This document shows positions 8,484 to 15,348 of a DNA stretch of 26,320 bases, piece by piece. The notes under the pieces were generated by a model that saw nothing but the letters and a program-made list of their open reading frames with translations, was not told the DNA's origin and did not search any database. Origin of the DNA: Pseudomonadota bacterium (GTDB taxonomy: Bacteria; Bdellovibrionota_B; Oligoflexia; Oligoflexales; JAPPIL01); assembly GCA_028877195.1 (NCBI GenBank), contig JAPPIL010000184.1, forward strand, positions 1 to 26,320, given 5' to 3'. The translations under genes were made by a program, and so were the position numbers. The number at the start of each line of letters is the position of its first letter. The stretch's first letter is position 1.

Positions 8484-10133
8484 ATGCGAAACCAATATCA
8501 AGACAAACTGGCGCGGTTGCGCGAAAGTTTTCCCGACCCAAGCCGTGCGGATAAACGGCTTGTTCCTTATTTTGAACAGGCACTGGCTGCAGCCCAAAAG
8601 CAAAAAAACAACTCCCCAATTGTCGGCACTTACGAGCCGATCGACTACGATGCCGCCTGCCATGCCCGTATCACCGCCAAAGGTATCAGCAAGGAGGCAA
8701 TCGTTGCGCTGTTGGCTGGTTATTGCGAAGGTTCAGTCATTCCATCACACCCATTGACCCAGAGGAATATCGTTTCGCCTGCGACTATCCCGTCGCTACT
8801 GGGTGGGTTGTATACGGGCTTGTATGACCCAAACCTCTGCTGGGATGAATACAGCCAGCGTTTTGCTCTCGCGGAAGTTGAAGTAGCGGCGATGGTCGCT
8901 GATTTGGTCGGTTATCAATCGCAGCATAGCGGTGGGCTGTTTACCTTTGGCGGTGTGGGCACGGTATTCTACGGTGTCAAAGTAGGGCTTGAGAAGGCTG
9001 CACCTAACACCACAACCAAAGGGGTGCAGGGACAAGTCGCTGTCCTCGCAGGTGAAGGTAGCCACTATTGTCGCTACATCGTCTGCAACTGGTTAGGTAT
9101 CGGCATCGACAATCTTACCATCGTGCCTGCTGACGATGACTTCAGCATGAACAAAGAGCAGTTGCGCCAGCAACTCACCACCTGTTTGCGCGCTGGCAAG
9201 AGAGTAGCTTGTATCATCGCAACGGTTGGCACTACCGATAGTTTTGGGCTTGATGACTTGGCACAGATTGCTGCTGTGCGCGACGAAGTATGTGCCGAGT
9301 TTCATTTGCCCTACAAGATTCATATCCATGCTGATGCGGTAATTGGCTGGGCATGGGCGATGTTCAATGACTATGACTTCAAGGATAATCCGCTATCATT
9401 ACCGATGTTGCAGGAATTGCAACAAGCTAGTGCACGCGTATGCCAGTTGCAGCATGCCGACAGTCTTGGCATTGACTTTCATAAGACTGGGTTTACTCCT
9501 TACGTTTCAAGCATGGTGCTATTCAAACGCAAGCAAGACCTGCAAACGTTGGTGCGCCCCCAAAAACAAGCGCCTTACTTGTTCCAATTCGGTGATTATC
9601 GGCCTGGCATGCTGACCATGGAGGGAACGAGGGCAGGCAACGGGGTGCTGGCAGCGTTGGCAAACCTCAAACTATTTGGCAAAGATGGCTTTCGGGTGTT
9701 GTTAGCGCATTTAGTTGCGATGGCGCAAACTTTTCGCCAAGAGCTTCTCGCAACAGGCAAGGCAGCGATAATCAATCCCGCTTGTGTCGGGTCGGTAACT
9801 TTATTTCGCCTCTACCCTGATCGTATGACTCCTGATTTTGCTGCTGAACTAACGCAATCGGAGCGGCTTTTGACCATCAATCACTATAACTGGCAACTGT
9901 TTGACCAACTTCATACCGAAGCGATGACTGGCAATGCCCCAGTTTTGTCAAGCGTTGATGCCTGCATGCATAGCGATCATAATGACCCTGTGTTGGCATT
10001 AAAAGCCTTTATCATTTCGCCATTCACCGATACACAGGCGGTTAAGGCAACGGTCGCCAAGATAATGGCTATCAAAGCAAAGGTAGATGCCATGCCCGCA
10101 ACCAAAGACTTGCTATGTTCACAGGACTGGTAG
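8484..10133 (+). CDS. Group II pyridoxal-phosphate-dependent decarboxylase
   Basis: This is a 549-residue PLP enzyme of the group II (glutamate/tyrosine/aspartate-type) decarboxylases. The Schiff-base lysine is K334 in DSLGIDFHKTGFTPY. D284 in HADAVIGWAW would pair with the pyridine nitrogen, H194 in GEGSHYCR would stack on the ring, and TFGGVGT at 154-160 and ATVGTTDSFGLDD at 246-258 bind phosphate and substrate. The substrate is not evident. Length and the DFHKTGF motif recall the PLP-dependent aspartate 1-decarboxylases (PanP type) that supply beta-alanine for CoA, but this is an inference. The ATG at 8484 lacks a clear ribosome binding site. Its 3' end overlaps ribE by 19 bases, so it is read with the riboflavin genes. 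Confidence 0.85.
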   Translation: MRNQYQDKLARLRESFPDPSRADKRLVPYFEQALAAAQKQKNNSPIVGTYEPIDYDAACHARITAKGISKEAIVALLAGYCEGSVIPSHPLTQRNIVSPATIPSLLGGLYTGLYDPNLCWDEYSQRFALAEVEVAAMVADLVGYQSQHSGGLFTFGGVGTVFYGVKVGLEKAAPNTTTKGVQGQVAVLAGEGSHYCRYIVCNWLGIGIDNLTIVPADDDFSMNKEQLRQQLTTCLRAGKRVACIIATVGTTDSFGLDDLAQIAAVRDEVCAEFHLPYKIHIHADAVIGWAWAMFNDYDFKDNPLSLPMLQELQQASARVCQLQHADSLGIDFHKTGFTPYVSSMVLFKRKQDLQTLVRPQKQAPYLFQFGDYRPGMLTMEGTRAGNGVLAALANLKLFGKDGFRVLLAHLVAMAQTFRQELLATGKAAIINPACVGSVTLFRLYPDRMTPDFAAELTQSERLLTINHYNWQLFDQLHTEAMTGNAPVLSSVDACMHSDHNDPVLALKAFIISPFTDTQAVKATVAKIMAIKAKVDAMPATKDLLCSQDW

Positions 10134-10732
10134 CAACAACCGCACCTGTCGTCTCCTATCACGACGGTGAGTTATGTTTACGCACGGACATACCCTTGCG
10201 GCATGGGGATAGTTTGGCGGTAGATGGCTGCTGTCTGACGGTAAGCGAGTGCTGTGGCAATGGAGTCGCACTATTTCAAGTCAGTGCAGAAACCCTTGCC
10301 CGCACGCATTTTATTAATTTACAAAGCGGTCAAGTATTGAACCTTGAGCGTCCGATGTCTTTACAAGATCGCTTGCATGGACATTTTGTTACAGGGCACA
10401 TCGACGCAACAGCAAGAGTAACGGCTATCACTGACGACGCACAGGCGGGCATGCGGCTACGAGTCAGTTTGCCACGGCAATATCGGCATTTGGTGTGGGA
10501 AAAAGGTTATTGCACTTTACAAGGAGTGAGTCTGACGATTAATAGTGTCGCACAGACGGATGAATTAGCGCTGGAATTTTTCCTTATCCCGACGACTTTG
10601 CAGAAGACTAATTTGCGGGCACTGCAACCTGAATGCCTCATAAACGTTGAGTATGACATGCATGCCAAGTATTTGCATAACCTTTACCAAAACCGTGCGC
10701 ATGACAACGACAGGCTTGGAGCTGATCTCTAA
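10115..10732 (+). CDS. ribE: Riboflavin synthase, alpha subunit
   Basis: The enzyme dismutates two 6,7-dimethyl-8-ribityllumazine molecules into riboflavin and the pyrimidine precursor. The 205-residue protein begins with the invariant MFTGLV and has two lumazine-binding repeats. The first includes GDSLAVDGCCLTV at about 31-43. The bridge DRLHGHFVTGHID follows. The second includes YCTLQGVSLTIN. The length fits the family. The MFTGLV start at ATG 10115 lies inside the decarboxylase gene (19-base overlap), and the stop is one base before the next ATG, so it is part of a tightly coupled operon with RibBX, RibH and NusB. Confidence 0.95.
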   Translation: MFTGLVATTAPVVSYHDGELCLRTDIPLRHGDSLAVDGCCLTVSECCGNGVALFQVSAETLARTHFINLQSGQVLNLERPMSLQDRLHGHFVTGHIDATARVTAITDDAQAGMRLRVSLPRQYRHLVWEKGYCTLQGVSLTINSVAQTDELALEFFLIPTTLQKTNLRALQPECLINVEYDMHAKYLHNLYQNRAHDNDRLGADL

Positions 10733-10733
10733 C

Positions 10734-11789
10734 ATGACCCCGAATATATCCTCAACATTCAAACGCCTCGCCACTGCTACTAAACAATTGCAGGCTGGGA
10801 AAATGGTCGTGCTCTACGATGACCAAGAGCGAGAGAACGAGGGCGATCTAGTCTTTGCTGGTAGCATGGTTGACGCAGCCAAGATAACTTTCATGGCTCG
10901 CGAGGCTTGCGGTTTAATCTGCTTGAGTTTACCTCCCGATAAGGTGGCAAGCTTGGGTCTACAGATGATCAATCCAGAAGCAATCGCTCGCAACCCACGC
11001 GGCACTCCGTTCACAGTTAGCATCGACGCACGGGAAGGAATAAGCACTGGTATCTCGGCGGCTGACCGCGCCCGCACGATTGCGTTGGCTTGTTCAGAGC
11101 AGGCAAGTGCTAATGATTTCGTTGCTCCTGGGCATCTATTTCCCTTATGCGCTGATGCAGGCGGGGTATTGGCAAGGGCAGGACACACGGAAGGTGCTAG
11201 CGATCTGCTGCGTTTAGCAGCGCTGCCAGCAGGGGCGGTAATCTGCGAGATAATGAACCCCGATGGCACGATGGCACGCCGCCGTGAGCTGCGGGAGTTT
11301 GCCACCAAGCATGCGCTACCGATGTTAGGCGTTGATGACATAATGTTGGCTCGTCTCCTGCATGAGCCGCTGGTGCAAAAACGGGAGTTTGCCCGCGTTG
11401 CTTCGGAGTTTAGCAAGTATTTAGGAACAGACATCTGTTGTTTTTCTTATGGTCATAGCATTGCTGGCACGGCTGCAATTACGATGCTAATCTATGCCAG
11501 TGGCTTTCCCTTCGCCGATGACGCAGAGGTTAAGCTGTCTTTACAGAATCTGCCGTCGCTGGCGGAACAGGCGGATTTAACTACCGTCAGTGCTGCCCTT
11601 GCGGTTAAACCCGCTCTACACATCGCCTATACAATTGCACCAGCCGCACCGATAAAAGACGAGTATATTTACGCACTATTAGCACAGATTACGAAATCGT
11701 TGGGGGCGAAGCGCCCCTCGTCAGAGTTACCAGCACTACTAGAGGAGATGCTACGATACGATGATATTGCTTGTTGCGAGTTGCTATAA
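10734..11789 (+). CDS. ribB: 3,4-dihydroxy-2-butanone 4-phosphate synthase with degenerate C-terminal domain (RibBX-like)
   Basis: The N-terminal domain (about 1-208) turns ribulose 5-phosphate into the four-carbon precursor of lumazine. It has the acidic loop YDDQERENEGDL at 28-39, TPFTVSIDAREGISTGIS at 91-108, GHLFPL at 133-138, RAGHTEGASDLLRLA at 148-162 and E172 in ICEIMNPDG. Residues 211-351 occupy the place of GTP cyclohydrolase II but lack its zinc cysteines and the RQEGRGIGL loop, so RibA activity is unlikely. Such proteins have been called RibBX. I choose ATG 10734, one base after the ribE stop. Upstream in-frame ATGs at 10701 and 10647 would run inside ribE without better ribosome sites. 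The 3' end overlaps ribH by 29 bases. Confidence 0.9.
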   Translation: MTPNISSTFKRLATATKQLQAGKMVVLYDDQERENEGDLVFAGSMVDAAKITFMAREACGLICLSLPPDKVASLGLQMINPEAIARNPRGTPFTVSIDAREGISTGISAADRARTIALACSEQASANDFVAPGHLFPLCADAGGVLARAGHTEGASDLLRLAALPAGAVICEIMNPDGTMARRRELREFATKHALPMLGVDDIMLARLLHEPLVQKREFARVASEFSKYLGTDICCFSYGHSIAGTAAITMLIYASGFPFADDAEVKLSLQNLPSLAEQADLTTVSAALAVKPALHIAYTIAPAAPIKDEYIYALLAQITKSLGAKRPSSELPALLEEMLRYDDIACCELL

Positions 11790-12198
11790 CCAGCAGATTA
11801 CCACGGATTTACAGCGGGCTTGTATTGCGAAACTGCTTGCTTCGGGGCAGATTGCGCGCCAGCAAATCGTTGAACTTTTTGTGCCAGGTGCATTTGAAAT
11901 CCCTGTCGTTGTAGCGGCATCGTTAGCACAGGCAAAATACGACTGTGTTATCTGCTTGGGGGCATTGATCAAGGGGGAAACGCGGCACTTTGAACTGGTC
12001 GCCGATACGGTGGCACATGCCTTGATGCAAATCAGCGTCGAGCGCAAAACCCCAGTTATCTTTGAAGTGTTGACGGCTTTGAGTGTTGAGCAGGCGTTGG
12101 CACGCAGCGGTGCAAAAGGCAACCGCGGTGAGGAAGCTGCCATGGCAGCGTTACAAATGTTAGAGACGATGCGGAGAATCAATGCGCCCAGAACATAG
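11761..12198 (+). CDS. ribH: 6,7-dimethyl-8-ribityllumazine synthase
   Basis: The enzyme condenses the RibB product with 5-amino-6-ribitylaminouracil to give the lumazine substrate of riboflavin synthase. The 145-residue protein shows the family pattern: ASCYNQQIT at 6-14, VPGAFEIP at 41-48, LGALIKGETRHFELV at 66-80 with the proton-handling H76, PVIFEVLTALSVEQALARSG in the middle-C region, and GNRGEEAAMAAL near the end. The N-terminus is short but complete for the fold. It overlaps ribB by 29 bases and nusB by 17 bases, so all three are probably translated in a coupled way. Known members assemble as pentamers or 60-mers. Confidence 0.95.
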   Translation: MILLVASCYNQQITTDLQRACIAKLLASGQIARQQIVELFVPGAFEIPVVVAASLAQAKYDCVICLGALIKGETRHFELVADTVAHALMQISVERKTPVIFEVLTALSVEQALARSGAKGNRGEEAAMAALQMLETMRRINAPRT

Positions 12199-12622
12199 AG
12201 ATCGTGAGACGGCGTTGAAATACATCTATCACTGCGAGGCACATAATGGCGAGGACTTGCGAGACTATCAGGAGTTCTTGCTGCATTTCGGTCATATCCT
12301 GAACACCAGCTATTGCCATGCCCTTTGCTTTGGGACTTTGAAAAACATGTATAGGATTGATAAAATTATTGAGGGCTATACTAACAATTGGAAGATTTCC
12401 CGCATGACTGCTATTGACCGCTCACTGTTGCGTATGAGTGTCTATGAGTTGCTGTATCATAACACGCCACGCAAAGTTGTCCTCGATGAGGCGGTTGAAT
12501 TAGCAAAACGCTACGGCACTCAAAAATCCAAAGCTTTTATCAATGGTGTTCTGCATAGCATCGCCCAGCAGACACGCACCGCTGACAACACAGGAGAGAC
12601 TGATGTCTGTAGCAATGAATGA
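12182..12622 (+). CDS. nusB: Transcription antitermination factor NusB
   Basis: NusB binds boxA RNA with ribosomal protein S10 and supports antitermination of rRNA operons. The 146-residue protein starts with the typical REtALKyIY helix region. It carries the family core NWKISRMTAIDRSLLRMSVYELL at about 78-100 (the pattern W-x-R-x5-DRSxLR), followed by TPRKVVLDEAVELAKRYG and FINGVLHSIA. Length is normal. The ATG at 12182 lies inside the ribH end. ribH-nusB adjacency is a widespread arrangement. The downstream ORF starts inside its last codons. Confidence 0.95.
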   Translation: MRPEHRDRETALKYIYHCEAHNGEDLRDYQEFLLHFGHILNTSYCHALCFGTLKNMYRIDKIIEGYTNNWKISRMTAIDRSLLRMSVYELLYHNTPRKVVLDEAVELAKRYGTQKSKAFINGVLHSIAQQTRTADNTGETDVCSNE

Positions 12623-13115
12623 AAAGTCCGCAATCATTCGTCTTTTGCGTGCTGGTAGTGAGTATAACTGTAATTTTTGGTTGGGTTGCTTTCGGGCTGG
12701 CGACACCTTAACGAGCGAGCTGCTGGCGCTTGCCAATCCTGATGAGGTGTTTGCAGTTGCTGCGACCGCAGGCTTATTGGAATCAGAGTCGGTCTTGCTT
12801 GCCGATGCGCGTGCACCGATGCCGCGCTACTTCTATCTTGCTCCTGCAAATATGGAAGCTGTAACTGACTATGCAAACGTCTTGAAGCAGTGGCAACCAG
12901 TGCAGGTTGGCATCTGCTTTGATGCTAATTTGGTTGGCAATGAAGATGCTCGCTTCATGACCCTTGACATCGTGCATAACGCTTTGCTCAACACTTCCGT
13001 GCGTGAATTCGCTTTACTAGCTGGTGATAGCGACTATGGTCGCCTCCTCAACACCTCCGTATGGCTACGGGAAACGCTAGAGAACGAATCCTTCAACGTC
13101 TGCCTCTACCACTGA
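12603..13115 (+). CDS. Unrecognised protein with an NYN-like C-terminal motif
   Basis: I do not recognise the 170-residue protein as a named family. The ATG at 12603 has a clear site (AGGAG at 12592-12596, 6-base spacing) inside nusB, so it is a real, coupled, last gene of the rib-nusB operon. Residues 97-170 read as alternating strands and helices with VGICFDANLV near 102-111, then FALLAGDSDYGRLL at 136-149 and NVCLYH at the end. The GDSDY-x-x-LL motif after a hydrophobic strand resembles the conserved GDxDF of NYN (PIN-like) RNases. The usual N-terminal aspartate strand of NYN domains is not obvious, so the match is partial. thiL often follows nusB in other bacteria; this gene takes that place. 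Confidence 0.75.
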   Translation: MSVAMNEKSAIIRLLRAGSEYNCNFWLGCFRAGDTLTSELLALANPDEVFAVAATAGLLESESVLLADARAPMPRYFYLAPANMEAVTDYANVLKQWQPVQVGICFDANLVGNEDARFMTLDIVHNALLNTSVREFALLAGDSDYGRLLNTSVWLRETLENESFNVCLYH

Positions 13116-13145
13116 CTGCTTGGTGGCAGGATGCCCACACGCTAA

Positions 13146-14915
13146 CTAGAGCAGCGGATTATTGAGGTGGTTGTTGATACTGAACGCCGCGTTCATCAAG
13201 CCAACATGACTGTAGGTTTGCGGAAAGTTTCCTGATTGGCACTCGTTTTGGGTGTCGTAGCCTTCGCTCATTAGTCCGAGATGGTTTTGATACTTGAGCA
13301 GTTCCTCAAAGTATTTGATCGCCTTGTCCACTTGCCCTGTTCTTGCTAATGCTTCCACATACCAAAAGGCACAGAGTAAGAAAGCTACCTGCGGCTTGCC
13401 GAAGTCATCTTCATGCCGATAGCGGTAGAACAGGGAGTTGCCAAAAGAAAGGTCTTGCTCAAGCACCTGTAGATGTTGGCGAGCACGGTCGGGTTTAGAA
13501 TCAAGATAATGGAGATTGACTAATGCCAAGATGCTGGCATCAAGGTGTGGTGAACCCACTGCTTGGGTGTAGACCTGCCGTTTATGGTCATAGCATCGCT
13601 CTATCTGTGCTTCAGCTTTACGGGTGAGGTTTTGGGCGTAGCTATACAAAGTCATATCACCGATGCGCGCCGCAATCTTTTGCCCCGCAACACTGCCTGC
13701 CCAATGAAATAAAAAAGTGTAGCAATGCTTTTGTTGGCTATTGCGAAACTCCCAAATACCTGCGTCTGGTTCATCCATCGTTTGCTCAATCTTTGCCAAC
13801 AGTTGCCTAACCATGAACCGTGCTTCATCAACTTTCACATCGATGAACCGTGCATCTGTATACAGTGGCATTAGAGATAGCAGTATCTGTCCATAAACAT
13901 CGTTTTGAATATGGGTGTGAGCCTGATTGCCAACCCGCACAGGTTTGCTATGCTTATACCCATCTAATTCCAATTCTATCTCATTCATGTCTGCTTCACC
14001 TGTTATCGTATACACAGGTTGATAGCGGTCAGGGTTGTGGATAGCGATATTCTGAAGGTATTGAGCATACATCTCCAGCTCACGAAAATGACTGGTATGG
14101 TTCAGGGCTGACAAAGTATAGTAAGCGTCCCGTATCCAGCAATAACGATAGTCCCAATTCCTCGTGCTTCCGAGTTTCTCTGGCAAGCTGGTCGTGCAGG
14201 AAGCGATGATTGCGCCTGTGTCATCGTATTGGTGGAGTTTCAACGCTAAAGCCGAGCGAATCACCTGCTCTTGATGAAAGTATCCGACCGATGACTTGAG
14301 CACCCAATCTCGCCAGTATTTTTTGGTGTTGTGGAGGAATGCTTCACAAGTTTCATATAATGGCGCTTCTAGTGGCAACCCCCAAGTCATGACGATGTAG
14401 CGGTTTTGATTCAACACGAAAGGAGCACTATTTGCGACATAGTTCAGCGATAGGTCAGTTGTGAGGCGCAAAGAGTTTTCTAAACCGAGATATTCAATGT
14501 GATTGCTGGCGATTTGCGGTGCTGGCGATACTTTGCCATAGTCCCCTTTTGGGTTACACACTACCCGCACTAATGGCGCACCCGACACGAGTTCCAGCTT
14601 GCGCACCAACATCAATGGTTTATAGAAACGGTCATAACGCCTGAAGCGTGGCGCAAAATCAATTACTCTAAAACCACCCGCACCACTACGAAACTCGGTA
14701 ATAAGGATGTTGGTGTTCTTGCTATAGTATTGATATGAGTTGAACTCGCCCACAGGCTGAATGCTAAAATGCCCGCCTGCCTCTTCATCAATGAGGCTAC
14801 CGAAAACATACGAGCTATCAAACCGCGGCCAACAGAGCCACTTAACATCGGCATCGGTATCAATCAAACCGATGAACGCACCGTTGCCAATCGCACCATA
14901 GTTATAGGTCTGCAT
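13146..14915 (-). CDS. Glycoside hydrolase family 15 (glucoamylase/trehalase type)
   Basis: This is a 589-residue GH15 enzyme, expected to release glucose from alpha-glucans or to split trehalose by inversion. It starts with the GH15 N-terminal pattern IGLIDTDADVKWLCWPRFD and VFGSLIDEEAGGHF. The (alpha/alpha)6 barrel follows, with TRNWDYRYCWIRDAYYTL at 251-268, ELDGYKHSKPVRVGNQA near 316-332, NDVYGQIL, and near the C-terminus GLMSEGYD plus GNFPQTYSHVGL. The glutamate in MSEGYD matches the usual catalytic base. I choose ATG 14915 because GGGAGGG at 14921-14927 gives a good ribosome site. GTG at 14921 would be too close. No signal peptide, so cytoplasmic. It converges with the NYN-like gene (30-base gap). 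Confidence 0.9.
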   Translation of the reverse strand: MQTYNYGAIGNGAFIGLIDTDADVKWLCWPRFDSSYVFGSLIDEEAGGHFSIQPVGEFNSYQYYSKNTNILITEFRSGAGGFRVIDFAPRFRRYDRFYKPLMLVRKLELVSGAPLVRVVCNPKGDYGKVSPAPQIASNHIEYLGLENSLRLTTDLSLNYVANSAPFVLNQNRYIVMTWGLPLEAPLYETCEAFLHNTKKYWRDWVLKSSVGYFHQEQVIRSALALKLHQYDDTGAIIASCTTSLPEKLGSTRNWDYRYCWIRDAYYTLSALNHTSHFRELEMYAQYLQNIAIHNPDRYQPVYTITGEADMNEIELELDGYKHSKPVRVGNQAHTHIQNDVYGQILLSLMPLYTDARFIDVKVDEARFMVRQLLAKIEQTMDEPDAGIWEFRNSQQKHCYTFLFHWAGSVAGQKIAARIGDMTLYSYAQNLTRKAEAQIERCYDHKRQVYTQAVGSPHLDASILALVNLHYLDSKPDRARQHLQVLEQDLSFGNSLFYRYRHEDDFGKPQVAFLLCAFWYVEALARTGQVDKAIKYFEELLKYQNHLGLMSEGYDTQNECQSGNFPQTYSHVGLMNAAFSINNHLNNPLL

Positions 14916-15113
14916 GCACACCCTCCCTGCTCTGCCACCGTTAGCAGGCGGGAGATATACTATTTATTTTGGAACGCTACTACGTTTATTTGTTTGTATG
15001 CGGAGGATGGTGTTGCTGGTGTTGCCCCCTCATAATCTTTGCATCTGCATTACAAATCTGGTATCAATTGTCGGTATAGGTTTATTTCAGGGTTTTTATT
15101 TAGAGGAGTGGGT
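14916..15113. promoter_or_regulatory. Divergent region between the GH15 gene and a small lipoprotein gene
   Basis: The 198 bases hold the upstream regions of two divergently read genes: GH15 on minus and the small lipoprotein on plus. The ribosome sites are visible (GGGAGGG read on minus at 14921-14927, AGAGGAG on plus at 15102-15108). The interior is AT-rich (around 14955-15000), as expected for promoters, but I could not settle on exact -35/-10 elements. Confidence 0.4.
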
Positions 15114-15242
15114 ATGAAGTTCTTTATACGGTGTGCACTGGTCGCATTGGCATGCTCGGCATTGGTAATTGGTTGCGGTAATGAAGATGAAAATGAAGAT
15201 GAAGAAACAACGAAAGAAGCTGTAGCAACAGTCGTTCAGTAG
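15114..15242 (+). CDS. Small acidic lipoprotein, 42 residues
   Basis: The protein is 42 residues: a basic start (MKFFIRC), a hydrophobic core (ALVALACSALVI) and a lipobox ending in VIGC at about residue 21. It is then a very acidic tail (GNEDENEDEETT). Cleavage and lipidation would leave a mature peptide of about 22 residues, mostly Glu and Asp. The ATG at 15114 has a strong site AGAGGAG at 15102-15108 with 5-base spacing, and an intrinsic terminator lies about 60 bases after the stop, which together support a real, well-expressed mono-cistronic gene. I do not recognise the family; it is not clearly entericidin-like. Its role is unknown. Confidence 0.7.
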   Translation: MKFFIRCALVALACSALVIGCGNEDENEDEETTKEAVATVVQ

Positions 15243-15248
15243 TTGCTG

Positions 15249-15289
15249 CAATCAAGGCTTGCTTTGAGGTTAGCTTCAATCAGGCTTGC
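15249..15289. repeat. Short direct repeat in the lipoprotein 3' region
   Basis: CAATCAAGGCTTGC at 15249-15262 recurs as CAATCAGGCTTGC at 15277-15289, one base shorter. The copies sit between the lipoprotein stop and the terminator. They could reflect a small duplication. I see no further copies nearby. Confidence 0.5.
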
Positions 15290-15304
15290 AACCAATCGCA
15301 AAAC

Positions 15305-15341
15305 AAAATAAAAAAGAAGGAAGTCCCTTCTTTTTTATTTT
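15305..15341 (+). terminator. Strong bidirectional intrinsic terminator
   Basis: AAAATAAAAAAGAAGG (15305-15320) pairs perfectly with CCTTCTTTTTTATTTT (15326-15341) around the 5-base loop AAGTC. The GC base of the stem is GAAGG/CCTTC. The A-run on one side and T-run on the other make it work for either strand. It ends the small lipoprotein transcript and insulates it from the membrane protein gene that begins at 15349. Confidence 0.85.
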
Positions 15342-15348
15342 GGGCTGC

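Noticed and set aside
8367..10114. FMN riboswitch controlling the rib genes
   Set aside because: The rib genes overlap the upstream decarboxylase, and the only non-coding stretch before the operon (117 bases) does not show an RFN-like multi-stem layout I can recognise.
10647..10733. Earlier in-frame starts of ribB at 10647 and 10701
   Set aside because: Both lie inside ribE and add residues not seen in the family; neither has a better ribosome site than the junction at 10734.
15286..15348. TTG start giving a longer membrane protein
   Set aside because: The extension would be coded through the intrinsic terminator stem at 15305-15341 and adds a Lys-rich segment unlike the family. ATG 15349 is more plausible.
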